Assembly (NCBI GenBank): GCA_023150555.1
Contig: JAKLKQ010000052.1
Coordinates: 1 to 53,248, forward strand
Direction: 5' to 3'
DNA length: 53,248 bases
DNA from: Planctomycetota bacterium
GTDB taxonomy: Bacteria; Planctomycetota; SZUA-567; H5-PLA8
Positions within the stretch are counted from its first letter, which is position 1. Each line of letters starts with the position of its first letter. Position numbers and translations under genes: made by a program. The notes beneath the pieces were generated by a model, which was not told where the DNA came from, did no database searches, and saw nothing but the letters and a program-made list of their open reading frames with translations. Positions 24,224-31,761 of this stretch are shown piece by piece.

Positions 24224-25528
24224 TCAGGCGATCAGGCCTTCGATCGGCTTGCCTTCGTCGACGACGCGGATCGGGCGGCCCTGCTCGGTGTAGTTCTCGT
24301 GCGCCGGATCCACGCCCAGCAGGTGGAACATCGTCGCGTGCAAGTCGCCCGGGCGCACGGGGTTATCCTTCACCGCCTCGCCCTTCTTGTCGCTGGCGCC
24401 GTAGGCGTAGCCGGCCTTCAGGCCTCCTCCGGCGACCAGGGCCGACCAGACGCGCGGGTAGTGGTCGCGCCCGCTGCGGCTGTTGATCTTCGGCGTGCGC
24501 CCGAACTCGCCCGTGCAGATGACCATCGTGCGCTTCAGCAGGCCGCGCGCGTTGAGGTCCTCGATGAGGGTGCCCAGCGCGGGGTCGAGCGTATTGCAGT
24601 TGTTCTGCACGGCGTTGAAGCCGTCGTTGTGCGTATCCCAGCCGCCCAGCGTGACTTCCACGAACCGGACGCCCTTCTCGACCAGGCGCCGTGCCATCAG
24701 CAGCCCTCGGCCGAAGTTGTTCTCGCCGTAGCCGATCTTGTACATCTCCTTCTCGTGGCCTAAGTCGAAGGCTTCCACGGAGTTGCTGTGCATCATGCGC
24801 ACCGCGTCGCGGTAGTAGGTGCCGTAGTCCTTCACGGCCTCGTCGCGTTCCTGCTGGCTGAACTCGGCGTCGACGCGCTGCAGCAGGTCGATGCGGCGGC
24901 TGTAGCGCTCGTGGTCCACGCCGCCCGGATAGACGAGGTTGCGCGTGGGGTTGTTGGGGTCGCCGATCACGAACGGAGCCACCTTCGTGCCCAGGAAGCC
25001 CGCGCCGAAGGCCGTGCGCCCGATCGAGACGAACGCAGGGATCTCCTCGTTGCGCTTGGGTTTATGGTTGATGACCAGGCTGCCCAGGCTGGGATGGCGG
25101 ATGCTGCCCAGCGGCTTGTAGCCGGTGTGCATGTGATACGTGGCGCGCTCGTGGCTGCCTTCTTTGTTGGTCAGGCTGCGGATCAGGCTCGCGTGCTTCA
25201 TGTTGCGCGCGACGATCGGCAGGTGTTCGCAAATCTGGATGCCGTTGGCACTTGTGGTGAGCGGCTTGTACGGCCCGTTGGTCTCTTCACCGGGTTTGGG
25301 ATCGAAGGTGTCGATGTGGCTGGGCCCGCCGGCCAGCCAGACCAGGATCACCGCGTCGCACTTGGCGTCGTTTTCGCCGGCGTGTGCCGTGATCTTCAGC
25401 AGGTCGAGCATGCTCAGGCCGAGGAAGCTGAAGACGCCCGTCTTGATGAAGTTGCGCCGGTTAAGGCCGCTCTTGCCGTCGCAGTCGACGCAGCCGTGCT
25501 GTTCGCCGGTGGGATGTATCTTCGCCAT
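24224..25528 (-). CDS. DUF1501 domain-containing protein, probably Tat-exported
   Basis: The 434-residue DUF1501 protein belongs to an alkaline-phosphatase/sulfatase-like superfamily that is very expanded in Planctomycetes. An N-terminal Cys/Asp segment (GCVDCDG) precedes a twin-arginine-like signal LNRRNFIKTG (Arg24-Arg25) and hydrophobic run GVFSFLGLSML. The body has the family blocks VWLAGGPSHIDTFDPKPG, GGWDTHNDGF, ICTGEFGRTPKIN and GRDHYPRVWS. The start has GGAG seven bases upstream. It follows the DUF1549 gene by 52 bases, the normal planctomycete pairing; function of the pair is not established, though a role in extracytoplasmic polysaccharide breakdown is often proposed. Confidence 0.93.
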   Translation of the reverse strand: MAKIHPTGEQHGCVDCDGKSGLNRRNFIKTGVFSFLGLSMLDLLKITAHAGENDAKCDAVILVWLAGGPSHIDTFDPKPGEETNGPYKPLTTSANGIQICEHLPIVARNMKHASLIRSLTNKEGSHERATYHMHTGYKPLGSIRHPSLGSLVINHKPKRNEEIPAFVSIGRTAFGAGFLGTKVAPFVIGDPNNPTRNLVYPGGVDHERYSRRIDLLQRVDAEFSQQERDEAVKDYGTYYRDAVRMMHSNSVEAFDLGHEKEMYKIGYGENNFGRGLLMARRLVEKGVRFVEVTLGGWDTHNDGFNAVQNNCNTLDPALGTLIEDLNARGLLKRTMVICTGEFGRTPKINSRSGRDHYPRVWSALVAGGGLKAGYAYGASDKKGEAVKDNPVRPGDLHATMFHLLGVDPAHENYTEQGRPIRVVDEGKPIEGLIA

Positions 25529-25580
25529 GTGCCGCTCCTCGTAAGTGCCTTCGCCCCAATCTATTGCCGTCGCTGGCCGC

Positions 25581-27614
25581 CTACTTGATGAACAGGAACT
25601 CGCGGCTGTTCAGCAGCGCCCAGTGGAAGTCCTCGACCATCTCCTTCGGCGGCGGCGCGCCCTTGAGCACGATGCCCGCGACGCGCAGTTCATCGGCCGT
25701 CGGGTAGCGCGAAAACGCCGCCAGGTAAAGCTCCTTCGCCACCGTGTCGCCGGGCAGCTTGGCCTCAAGCAACTGCTGTCCGAGGCTGCCCGGACGCACC
25801 TGCACGGCGCCGTTAATCGATTGCCCGTTCAGGAGTTCCATCGCCTGTGTGATGCTGCCCGACTCGTCGCGCGCGACCTCGAGCTGCTGGCGGTCGGGCT
25901 GGTTGAAGGTGCTCAGGAAACTGCCTTCAGGCGCCGGCGTGGCCATGTCGAAGGCCCACTTCGCCTGGTTGTTGTTGCCGCCGCGCGCGCCGCGCCCGCC
26001 GCCGAGTGCCTGAACGGCGCTGCGGCCCATCTCCGTCAGGCCTTCATCGCGGCCGGTGGCTACCAGGATCGAGTCGAACAGCTGCTCCGCCGTCATGCGC
26101 CTGACGCGGTGGTGCGAGTACAATTCCTTGTCGGCCCTGTTGTTGGCGGTGGGCATGCTGGTCCGCTGGTAGGTGCTGCTGTTCAGGATCAGGCGCAGGA
26201 CGTGCTTGCTGTCGAACTTCGATTTCACGAACTCGTCGGCCAGATACTTCAGCACTTCGGGATGCGTCGCGGGGTTCTTGGGCCGGAAGTCGTCGACGGG
26301 ATCGACGAGACCGCGGCCCATCACCTGCGCCCACAAGCGGTTAACCTGGACCTCCGCGAAGCGCCGCGACTCGACCATGAACAGCACCAGCGCCTCGCGG
26401 CGGCTGACCTCGCCGCCGGGCATCTTGCGTTCGGGATTCCAAGGAAACGTGGGCGCGACGATCTCGCCCTTCTTGGCCTTCGCGTCCTGGCTGTCGCCTT
26501 CTTCGGGCATCAGGTAGTCGCCCGAAGTCCGCTCAGCGACCTGCTTTACGACGGCGCGGCGCAGCGCGCCCTGCAAGGCCTGCGCCGCCTTGGCGCCGAA
26601 CTTCTCCTCGACTTCCTTGTTGATCTTGCGCAACTCGGCACCGCGCGGGCCCTTGTCTGGCCTCTTGCGCATGCCCATGCCGGTGCCCGAAGGCAGCTCG
26701 GCCTGGTTGCCGGCCATCTCGGTGCGCTTGGCGCGCGCGGCCATCTCCTCCTCGGCTTCCTTGATCTCGGGCTCGAGCAGGTCCAGGATTTCCTTCCGCA
26801 AGCCCTTGGCGTTTCTCATGTTGGCCATGGTGGCGACGGGGTCGGTGGTGACCATCGTACGCGGCGCGAAGAAGGCCATCAGGCTGTGGAAGTCCTTCTG
26901 CTCCCAACTGTCGAAGGGGTGGTCGTGGCACTGCGCGCAGGCCATGCGCGTGCCCATGAAGACACCGGCGACGGTGTTGACGGTCTCGATGCGGTCGGCT
27001 TCGTCGCGGAGATAGAAGTTCACCGCCGCGTTGGTTTCTGCTTGTCCGGTCGCCGTAACGAGTTCCATGACGAAGCGGTCGTAGGGGACGTTGGCGTTGA
27101 GCTGGTCGCGGATCCATTCGCGGTAGCTGCCGCGGACGGTGCCTTCCTGCGGCCGCGAGTTGGAATGCTCGCGCAGCAGGTCGCCCCACAGGACCGCCCA
27201 GTGATTCCCGAACCTCTCGTCCTGCAAGAGGTTATCGATGAGCTTCGCGCGTTTGTCGCCGCTGGTGTCCTTCAAGAATCGCTTCGTCTCGGCGCCAGTC
27301 GGGATCATGCCGACGGTGTCGAGGTACACGCGGCGAATGAACTCCTCGTCGGAACTGGCTGCGGAAGGCTCCACCTTTTCGGCCACTAGGCGGGCCAGGA
27401 CGTGCTTGTCTATATCATTGGAAATAAAGAAGTTAGAAGCATCGCCGGGCCCTGCATGGGCAGTCGCGGAGCCCTGCGGCGTCTGCGAAAACCACACCGC
27501 GAACGCCACGAGCAGACCGGCGCCCAGCAGCGGCGCGGCGCAGGGAACATACCGGCGCATGGCGGATAACCTCTTGATTTGTATTGGGTTGCGAGATCGA
27601 TTGGCTGGCTTCAT
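25581..27614 (-). CDS. DUF1549/DUF1553 protein with CxxCH haem-like motif
   Basis: The 677-residue secreted protein has an N-terminal signal or anchor (about 20-45), a DUF1549 domain (about 60-260) and a DUF1553 domain (about 360-640). A single CAQCHDHPFDSW near residue 225 gives one potential c-type haem site. DUF1549 motifs seen are FIRRVYLDTVGMIPT, GNHWAVLWGDLLR and ADRIETVNT. DUF1553 motifs include RREALVLFMVES, VNRLWAQVMGRGLVDP and STYQRTSMP. It lacks the N-terminal PSCyt cytochrome domain of larger relatives. A start at 27560 is an alternative; 27614 has GGGAG nine bases upstream. It forms an operon with the DUF1501 gene. Confidence 0.92.
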   Translation of the reverse strand: MKPANRSRNPIQIKRLSAMRRYVPCAAPLLGAGLLVAFAVWFSQTPQGSATAHAGPGDASNFFISNDIDKHVLARLVAEKVEPSAASSDEEFIRRVYLDTVGMIPTGAETKRFLKDTSGDKRAKLIDNLLQDERFGNHWAVLWGDLLREHSNSRPQEGTVRGSYREWIRDQLNANVPYDRFVMELVTATGQAETNAAVNFYLRDEADRIETVNTVAGVFMGTRMACAQCHDHPFDSWEQKDFHSLMAFFAPRTMVTTDPVATMANMRNAKGLRKEILDLLEPEIKEAEEEMAARAKRTEMAGNQAELPSGTGMGMRKRPDKGPRGAELRKINKEVEEKFGAKAAQALQGALRRAVVKQVAERTSGDYLMPEEGDSQDAKAKKGEIVAPTFPWNPERKMPGGEVSRREALVLFMVESRRFAEVQVNRLWAQVMGRGLVDPVDDFRPKNPATHPEVLKYLADEFVKSKFDSKHVLRLILNSSTYQRTSMPTANNRADKELYSHHRVRRMTAEQLFDSILVATGRDEGLTEMGRSAVQALGGGRGARGGNNNQAKWAFDMATPAPEGSFLSTFNQPDRQQLEVARDESGSITQAMELLNGQSINGAVQVRPGSLGQQLLEAKLPGDTVAKELYLAAFSRYPTADELRVAGIVLKGAPPPKEMVEDFHWALLNSREFLFIK

Positions 27615-27939
27615 GAGGATTGCTCCCGGTCGGTCCGGCGCGTGGACTGTGGCGAACTCCTACGGTCGGCCGCGGTGCCCCCAAGGCTGGGACGCAAAGT
27701 TGTGGGACTTTCCTGCATTTGGGCGCCTCCCGTTCGACTTTTGGAAGGGTACGCACCTATCGTGCCAGAACCCTCGTAGCCCCTTGAAGTCACGCGAGTT
27801 AGGGGATCGGCGCGCCTTTCCCGTCCGCACAATGGACGCCGCGCCCAAGGCAAAAGTTACGCGACCGCAGCGCGTTGGGCGGCCTCGCCATCCCAGCCGT
27901 TTCGCATTGCGGGGTGCAAAAAGACGCGGTCCGGACAAG

Positions 27940-28008
27940 TCGCGAGAATTCGCGATCTGCGATTTCTGTACTCACGAAAATTCGCGAGTTGCTCGCGAGA
28001 TTTCGCGA
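27940..28008. repeat. Array of five TCGCGA palindromes in helical phase
   Basis: The six-base palindrome TCGCGA occurs at 27940, 27950, 27982, 27993 and 28003. Start-to-start steps are 10, 32, 11 and 10 bases, close to whole turns of the double helix. The flanks are AT-rich (AATTCGCGAG, ATTTCGCGAA). This is the geometry of a cooperative multi-site operator on one DNA face. Confidence 0.55.
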
Positions 28009-28174
28009 ATCACGAGGTGCTGCGCGAGGTGCTGGAGTGCACTAGGCGATTTGTATCGATCTTTGCTCAATTCCAACAAGGTGCAGCCGCATTTCCTTCT
28101 CGAAATCGTTGGACTTACGACGCTTTTGTGCGAGGTGCTGCGCGGCGTGCAAATAGGGTTTACGTGAACAAGGG

Positions 28175-28217
28175 GTGTTACGTTGCACGATGTGGATGTG
28201 TTACGTTGCGCGATGTG
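28175..28217. repeat. Tandem 20-base direct repeat
   Basis: GTGTTACGTTGCACGATGTG (28175-28194) is repeated at 28198-28217 with one change (A to G), a period of 23 bases. It directly abuts the 21-bp palindrome. Confidence 0.75.
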
Positions 28218-28218
28218 C

Positions 28219-28239
28219 AATATACGCAAAGCGTATATT
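28219..28239. promoter_or_regulatory. 21-bp perfect palindrome
   Basis: AATATACGC and GCGTATATT form nine-base perfect arms around AAA. Joined to the tandem repeat before it, this looks like a protein-binding site (dimeric repressor type) or a cruciform rather than a terminator, as no T-tract follows. Confidence 0.5.
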
Positions 28240-28541
28240 CGACGCACCTCGCGCAATCCTCGAGCGATTCCGTGGGCGAAAGACGGGCATGGATCAGAGC
28301 GCGGATCAGATGTGATCACTGCGCGAATCAGATGCGGATCAGAGCCTCGAATTTTTCTGCAAATCCGCCAGATTTGTTCCGGAAACGCTCCGGAGGATTG
28401 CACTTGGTGCGGGAAAGGCGATCTCACGCAAAGTCGCAAAGGCGCGAAGAACGGGAAACGGCATGAAGCTATCGGCGATCCGCAATCAGCGTTCAGCTAA
28501 CGGCATACTACGGTAACCATCGCAAAACGCGTGAGCGCGTG

Positions 28542-28562
28542 GCGCGGGTTGCCAACCCGCGC
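28542..28562. repeat. 9-bp-arm hairpin
   Basis: GCGCGGGTT (28542-28550) and AACCCGCGC (28554-28562) pair perfectly around GCC. A smaller CCCTG / CAGGG hairpin follows at about 28592-28604. There is no T-tract. It lies upstream of the first cassette-like gene. Confidence 0.5.
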
Positions 28563-28627
28563 ATTTCTGCAAAGCGCAACCGCGCGTCAGTGCCCTGTCG
28601 CAGGGCGGGGCGCGCTTGTGCATACAA

Positions 28628-28713
28628 TATTTCAAGAATTTACATGTTGCGGAATTCCAATTACAGCATTCGGATAACCAGACCGCTTTGGGGCGGGCCA
28701 AAACCTGTTAGGT
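28628..28713 (+). repeat. attC-like 3' half-site upstream of cassette 1
   Basis: This block of about 85 bases is homologous (about three quarters identical by eye) to 29592-29674. It ends in an L'-like GCGGGCC (28693-28699), a 7-base spacer and GTTAGGT (28707-28713), which fits the integron core consensus GTTRRRY. The cassette 1 start codon follows after 12 bases. I could not find the matching 5' half (RYYYAAC plus L''), so the site may be truncated. Confidence 0.5.
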
Positions 28714-28725
28714 GGGTTCGCGTTC

Positions 28726-29112
28726 GTGAAGAAAGCACGCATCATCATAGCTCTTGTCGGGATTTTTCTTCCCTATCTCGTTCGTGTGCCGCGTGGGGTA
28801 GCTTGGGTCGAGCAGTACACCGACTCGAGCGTGGGCGGTTTTCTGTTTATCGGCGCTTTCAACGCTATTGCTTGGGGTACCATCGTCGCTCTCAGCTTCT
28901 TGTTTAGCCGCCCTGCACCTTTGTTGATTCCATGTGCATTGGGTTTTGGGTTCCTTACATGGGCGCATTACACGCTCGATTTGGCATCCGATGCTCAGGC
29001 GGCTATTGCGCTCATACTCATTCCAATATACGCGCTTCTGCCGATTGCACTCGGCGGGGCATTCGGCTACGTATTGGATCGTCGTCTGCGACGCCATAAC
29101 CACGCCGCCTAA
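28726..29112 (+). CDS. Cassette-type four-helix membrane protein, unknown
   Basis: The 128-residue protein starts with GTG 12 bases after the GTTAGGT core. About four transmembrane helices are predicted (near 5-20, 35-60, 63-82 and 90-115), and it ends in a basic RRLRRHNHAA. No family is recognised. Its TAA stop falls inside GCCTAAC (29107-29113), the R''-type core expected at the end of an integron cassette. Codon use is less GC-biased than in flanking genes, consistent with acquisition. Function unknown. Confidence 0.6.
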   Translation: MKKARIIIALVGIFLPYLVRVPRGVAWVEQYTDSSVGGFLFIGAFNAIAWGTIVALSFLFSRPAPLLIPCALGFGFLTWAHYTLDLASDAQAAIALILIPIYALLPIALGGAFGYVLDRRLRRHNHAA

Positions 29113-29219
29113 CCAGCAAGCCGCAGCGCACCTGGCGAAGGCGCCGCGGTTGCAATCGTGGCGTTCCGCGCCCTGGGTCGCCGAGCTTGAATCGATAGAG
29201 GGCACCGCACCGGTTATGC
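29107..29219 (+). repeat. Possible second attC-like junction
   Basis: GCCTAAC (29107-29113) fits the RYYYAAC core and GTTATGC (29213-29219) is a near match to GTTRRRY, 113 bases apart. The arms next to these cores pair poorly; AAGCCGC (29119-29125) pairs better with GCGGCTT (about 29228-29236) beyond the second core. The site is therefore either degenerate or wrongly bounded at its right end. Confidence 0.3.
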
Positions 29220-29521
29220 AACTTCGACGCGGCGGCTTACATTGGTATGAGCTCATCTTTCTCGGGCTTGCCGCCGCGATGGTCTATCCTGATAAGATTC
29301 TGGAGTGGATGAGTGCGCGCACGGGGCGAGCCTTGGGTTGGGGGCATTTGATTTTGATCGAGGTCGTAGCCGTCGTCCTGGCGGTTGTTGCGGTGGTGTT
29401 GCTGATGCCGATGTATCCCAGGTTGGAGTGGTGGCATCCCCTGTTGTGTGTGGGGTTGCTTGCTATGATCAGAGCCATCACGGCTTTGGTGACCTCTTTC
29501 TTTGGATTTGGTGACGGATGA
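29216..29521 (+). CDS. Cassette-type small membrane protein, unknown
   Basis: This 101-residue protein has three predicted transmembrane segments (near 13-30, 45-65 and 72-95). The ATG lies within the GTTATGC core, and the stop is seven bases before the next attC-like site, so the gene fills a cassette. No family is recognised. The frame stays open upstream to 28934, but the upstream part overlaps the previous gene and the putative recombination site, so the short form is preferred. Confidence 0.5.
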   Translation: MQLRRGGLHWYELIFLGLAAAMVYPDKILEWMSARTGRALGWGHLILIEVVAVVLAVVAVVLLMPMYPRLEWWHPLLCVGLLAMIRAITALVTSFFGFGDG

Positions 29522-29528
29522 TGCTACC

Positions 29529-29676
29529 GCTTAACCATGTACGGCCGCGAAACCGGACGGATGCCACGGGATCGCGCCTTAGGACATACGTTATTTCAAG
29601 ATTGACCTGTCACGGCAATTCAATTACAGCAATCGGATAACCGGATCGCTTGGGAGCGGTCCAATTCCGGTTAGAC
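29529..29676 (+). repeat. attC-like recombination site
   Basis: This 148-base site has paired outer boxes: R'' GCTTAAC (29529-29535) and R' GTTAGAC (29670-29676), with TAACC pairing to GGTTA. Six-base unpaired spacers follow on both sides (ATGTAC and AATTCC). Inner boxes are L'' GGCCGC (29543-29548) and L' GCGGTCC (29656-29662), which pair with one extra base on one side, as the extrahelical base of attC sites does. This order and spacing is the defining architecture of integron attC sites. Confidence 0.65.
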
Positions 29677-29689
29677 CACTACGCACGCC

Positions 29690-29811
29690 ATGGGCAGCAT
29701 CACGCTCCAGCACCTCAAAGACATGTTCTCTAACATGCGAGCGCAGACGAAGTGGGACGTAGATGGAAGCATGTTGTGGGGTTACTTTTTCACAGATCCC
29801 GACCCTAGGAG
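29690..29811 (+). pseudogene. Truncated cassette gene, RraB-domain-like
   Basis: An ATG 13 bases after the attC-like core opens a frame reading LQHLKDMFSNMRAQTKW and then LWGYFFTDPDPRR. It resembles the start of small proteins annotated as ribonuclease E inhibitor RraB-domain, which are often found in integron cassettes (from memory, not searched). The likeness ends at about 29805, where the ribosome site of the next gene begins; beyond this the frame is only an out-of-frame reading of that gene. The cassette was apparently cut off when the array was joined to chromosomal DNA. Confidence 0.5.
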
Positions 29812-29822
29812 AAGGGGGAGTC

Positions 29823-30995
29823 ATGCGCAAAGCCTGGATCCTTTCGCTGGCCGCAGTCCTTCTGTGCGCGTGTGGCGCGCGCGGCGAGGATGTTCAGCCC
29901 AAGGATGTTTTCGATGCGTACCGGAAGGCGATTCTCGAAGCCAAGGGCCCCGAAGCCCTTGAACTCCTCGCGAAACAGACGATCGACTACTACCAGCGGG
30001 CGCTTGACCATGCTCTCAAGTCGGACGAGGCCACCGTGAAGGGCCTGATGCTGCTGGACCGGCTGCTGATCTTCCAGGTGCGCGCGCGCATCGGCCACGA
30101 GGAACTCAAGAAGATGGACGGTAAGGCCCTGCTGAGCTATTCGATCAAGAACGGCTGGATCGGCCGCGATTCGGTGGAGCGGCTGACCGACTGTACCGTG
30201 CGCGACGGCGCGAACGAGAACGAGAAGGACCTGGTCGTGGATGCGAACGGCCGGAAGGTCATGATGTTCAAGTTCTACAAGGAAGACGGGAAGTGGAAAC
30301 TCGACCTGATGGCCAACGCGGCCATGGTCAACCTGCTCTTCAAGCACATGGCGAAGGAAGCCGAGATGGAGGAGGACGATTTCGCCCTGTCGGTCCTGGA
30401 AGGTCTGGCGGGCCGCAAGGTGACGGCGAAGGAGGTCTACACGCCGGTGGTGGGCGGCGCCGCGGCCGGAGCGGAAGGCGACACGCCCGCGAAACTGGGC
30501 AAGCGCTACCTGGACGCATTGTTGGCCGGCGACTTGGCCCGCTACAAGGCCTGCTGGCTGGATGCGCAGCGCGCGTTGAAGATGGCCGCGGCCATGGAGT
30601 CCGCTGGCAAGGCCAAGCCTTCTGCCGAGGACCTCAAGAAGATGGAGGAGTATCTGCAGAAACGCGAGGCGGCGGTGGAGGCCGCGTTCCCCGCGCTGCG
30701 CAAGGTACTCACCGACAACATCAAGGACCTCGACAAGGTGACCTTTACCGGCGTCGACGCGGCCGTCCACACGAAGATGGGTATGGAAGGCTTCAATGAG
30801 ATCGATATCCAATTCCTCTCCGCGGACGGCAAGACCGGCTACCGGCTTCGCGTGGACGATGGGCGCAAGGTCGACGGCGTTTGGTACATGACCGACAAGC
30901 CGTTCCTCGAACTGGACGTCCTGTCCGATCCTTCCAAGCCGGACACCGGCGTGCGGACGATCACGCCCAAGCCGGGCGCCGCGCCGGCGGAATAG
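29823..30995 (+). CDS. Secreted protein of unknown function
   Basis: The 390-residue protein has a signal peptide, possibly a lipoprotein one (LLCACGARGED, Cys17 as candidate lipid Cys, although the lipobox is imperfect). The body is mainly helical and charged. Two related halves can be seen: DVFDAYRKAILEAKGPEALELLAKQ near 26-50 and LGKRYLDALLAGDLARYKACW near 225-245 both read like the start of NTF2-like or DUF4878-type domains. Each is followed by a strand-rich segment (VMMFKFYKEDGKWKLDLMA; YRLRVDDGRKVDGVWYM). A duplicated NTF2-like fold is therefore plausible. Its RBS region begins exactly where the cassette remnant ends. Confidence 0.65.
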   Translation: MRKAWILSLAAVLLCACGARGEDVQPKDVFDAYRKAILEAKGPEALELLAKQTIDYYQRALDHALKSDEATVKGLMLLDRLLIFQVRARIGHEELKKMDGKALLSYSIKNGWIGRDSVERLTDCTVRDGANENEKDLVVDANGRKVMMFKFYKEDGKWKLDLMANAAMVNLLFKHMAKEAEMEEDDFALSVLEGLAGRKVTAKEVYTPVVGGAAAGAEGDTPAKLGKRYLDALLAGDLARYKACWLDAQRALKMAAAMESAGKAKPSAEDLKKMEEYLQKREAAVEAAFPALRKVLTDNIKDLDKVTFTGVDAAVHTKMGMEGFNEIDIQFLSADGKTGYRLRVDDGRKVDGVWYMTDKPFLELDVLSDPSKPDTGVRTITPKPGAAPAE

Positions 30996-31025
30996 GCGTG
31001 CTACCGCTGCTGATGCGGTGAACCG

Positions 31026-31724
31026 ATGATCGATCAATCCGAATTGCGCCGCGCTGTCGATATGCAGAACCGCAGCTATCTGCTGCTGAAGTGGGTGGCC
31101 TCCGCGGTAAAGGAAGGGTTCATAAGCTTCCAGACCGCGCACAAATATTCCACCCTCCCTGAAGCCGCGGAAGGTTGGATACTGGGCCACTATCTGAACA
31201 TTCCTGCCGACGCGCGTCCTGCGCGTGAGGATCTTCCCGTTTTTGCCGCATTCTTCTCGACCTATTTGACCAATTCCTTTGACCTCATCGAAAAGCCGAG
31301 AAAGCACCTCTATTCGCCTTATGGGCACTGCTTTTGCCCCATGTGCAGTTGGATGGTTGCTCCGAACCTGAAGGCAAAGAAGATTTCGTCCGCCGACAAG
31401 AGCCGTGCCGAAAAGATAAAAGCTCGCACGCTGTTGCGAATCGCAGAGGAAAATCGAATTTCTGTATCCGAATCCCAGGTCGCGAAGGTGCTCGAGGACG
31501 ATGTGAACAGGGAATACGCGGCGTTGATTGCGTACGGCTACGATCTGTTGCAACGAATGAAGGGTTATGCCGCCGGTCCTGCCGTTCTCGCGCTGTGGCG
31601 GGGCTTTGCGTGGTCGAAGGCGGGCTCGCCCAAGAAGAATTTTCGCCTGAGTGAAGATATGATCGTCAAGGCCGAGCAACGGTTGGTCGAAGTGCTGCGA
31701 TGCAATCGGAGCGGCGGACCTTGA
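31026..31724 (+). CDS. Unknown protein with HCFCPMC motif
   Basis: I do not recognise this 232-residue protein. It is soluble and mostly helical. A compact metal-site-like motif HCFCPMC (His101, Cys102, Cys104, Cys107) lies in its middle. Around it are KPRKHLYSPYG upstream and basic SADKSRAEKIKAR downstream. Base composition is closer to the AT-richer cassette region than to the neighbours, and the ribosome site is poor, which may indicate transfer. The sequence seems intact, without internal stops. Confidence 0.6.
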   Translation: MIDQSELRRAVDMQNRSYLLLKWVASAVKEGFISFQTAHKYSTLPEAAEGWILGHYLNIPADARPAREDLPVFAAFFSTYLTNSFDLIEKPRKHLYSPYGHCFCPMCSWMVAPNLKAKKISSADKSRAEKIKARTLLRIAEENRISVSESQVAKVLEDDVNREYAALIAYGYDLLQRMKGYAAGPAVLALWRGFAWSKAGSPKKNFRLSEDMIVKAEQRLVEVLRCNRSGGP

Positions 31725-31748
31725 CCCACATAACCGAATAGTTAATAG
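31721..31748 (+). promoter_or_regulatory. Putative promoter of the VOC gene
   Basis: TTGACC (31721-31726, overlapping the previous gene's stop) is 16 bases from TAATAG (31743-31748), fair matches to -35 and -10. Transcription would begin just before the ribosome site AAGGAG of the gene at 31762. Confidence 0.45.
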
Positions 31749-31761
31749 GCAAGGAGACTCG

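Larger units (their letters stand above)
27615..28725. other. 1.1-kb noncoding, repeat-rich region
   Basis: No reading frame here looks like a real gene: none has a plausible ribosome site with recognisable sequence. The left third (27615-27930) is GC-rich. The rest is AT-richer and full of short repeats: five TCGCGA sites, copies of GCGAGGTGCTG (about 28012-28033 and 28128-28138), tandem GTGTTACGTTGC units, a 21-bp palindrome, GATCAGA units at about 28290-28345, and CGCAAAG/CGCGAAG units at about 28424-28450. The right end merges with the cassette-like segment. It may combine the DUF1549 promoter region with degraded mobile DNA. Confidence 0.6.

Noticed and set aside
27680..27740. A GGGACGCAAAG segment resembling part of a c-di-GMP (GEMM-I) riboswitch
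   Set aside because: The matching upstream GGGCAAACC part and the paired stems are missing, and it points away from the nearest gene.
27611..27938. Two small minus-strand frames with FQKSNGRRPNAGKSHN-like reading
   Set aside because: No ribosome site, overlapping frames, and composition of non-coding GC-rich DNA. They could be a decayed repeat, but there is not enough to call a gene.
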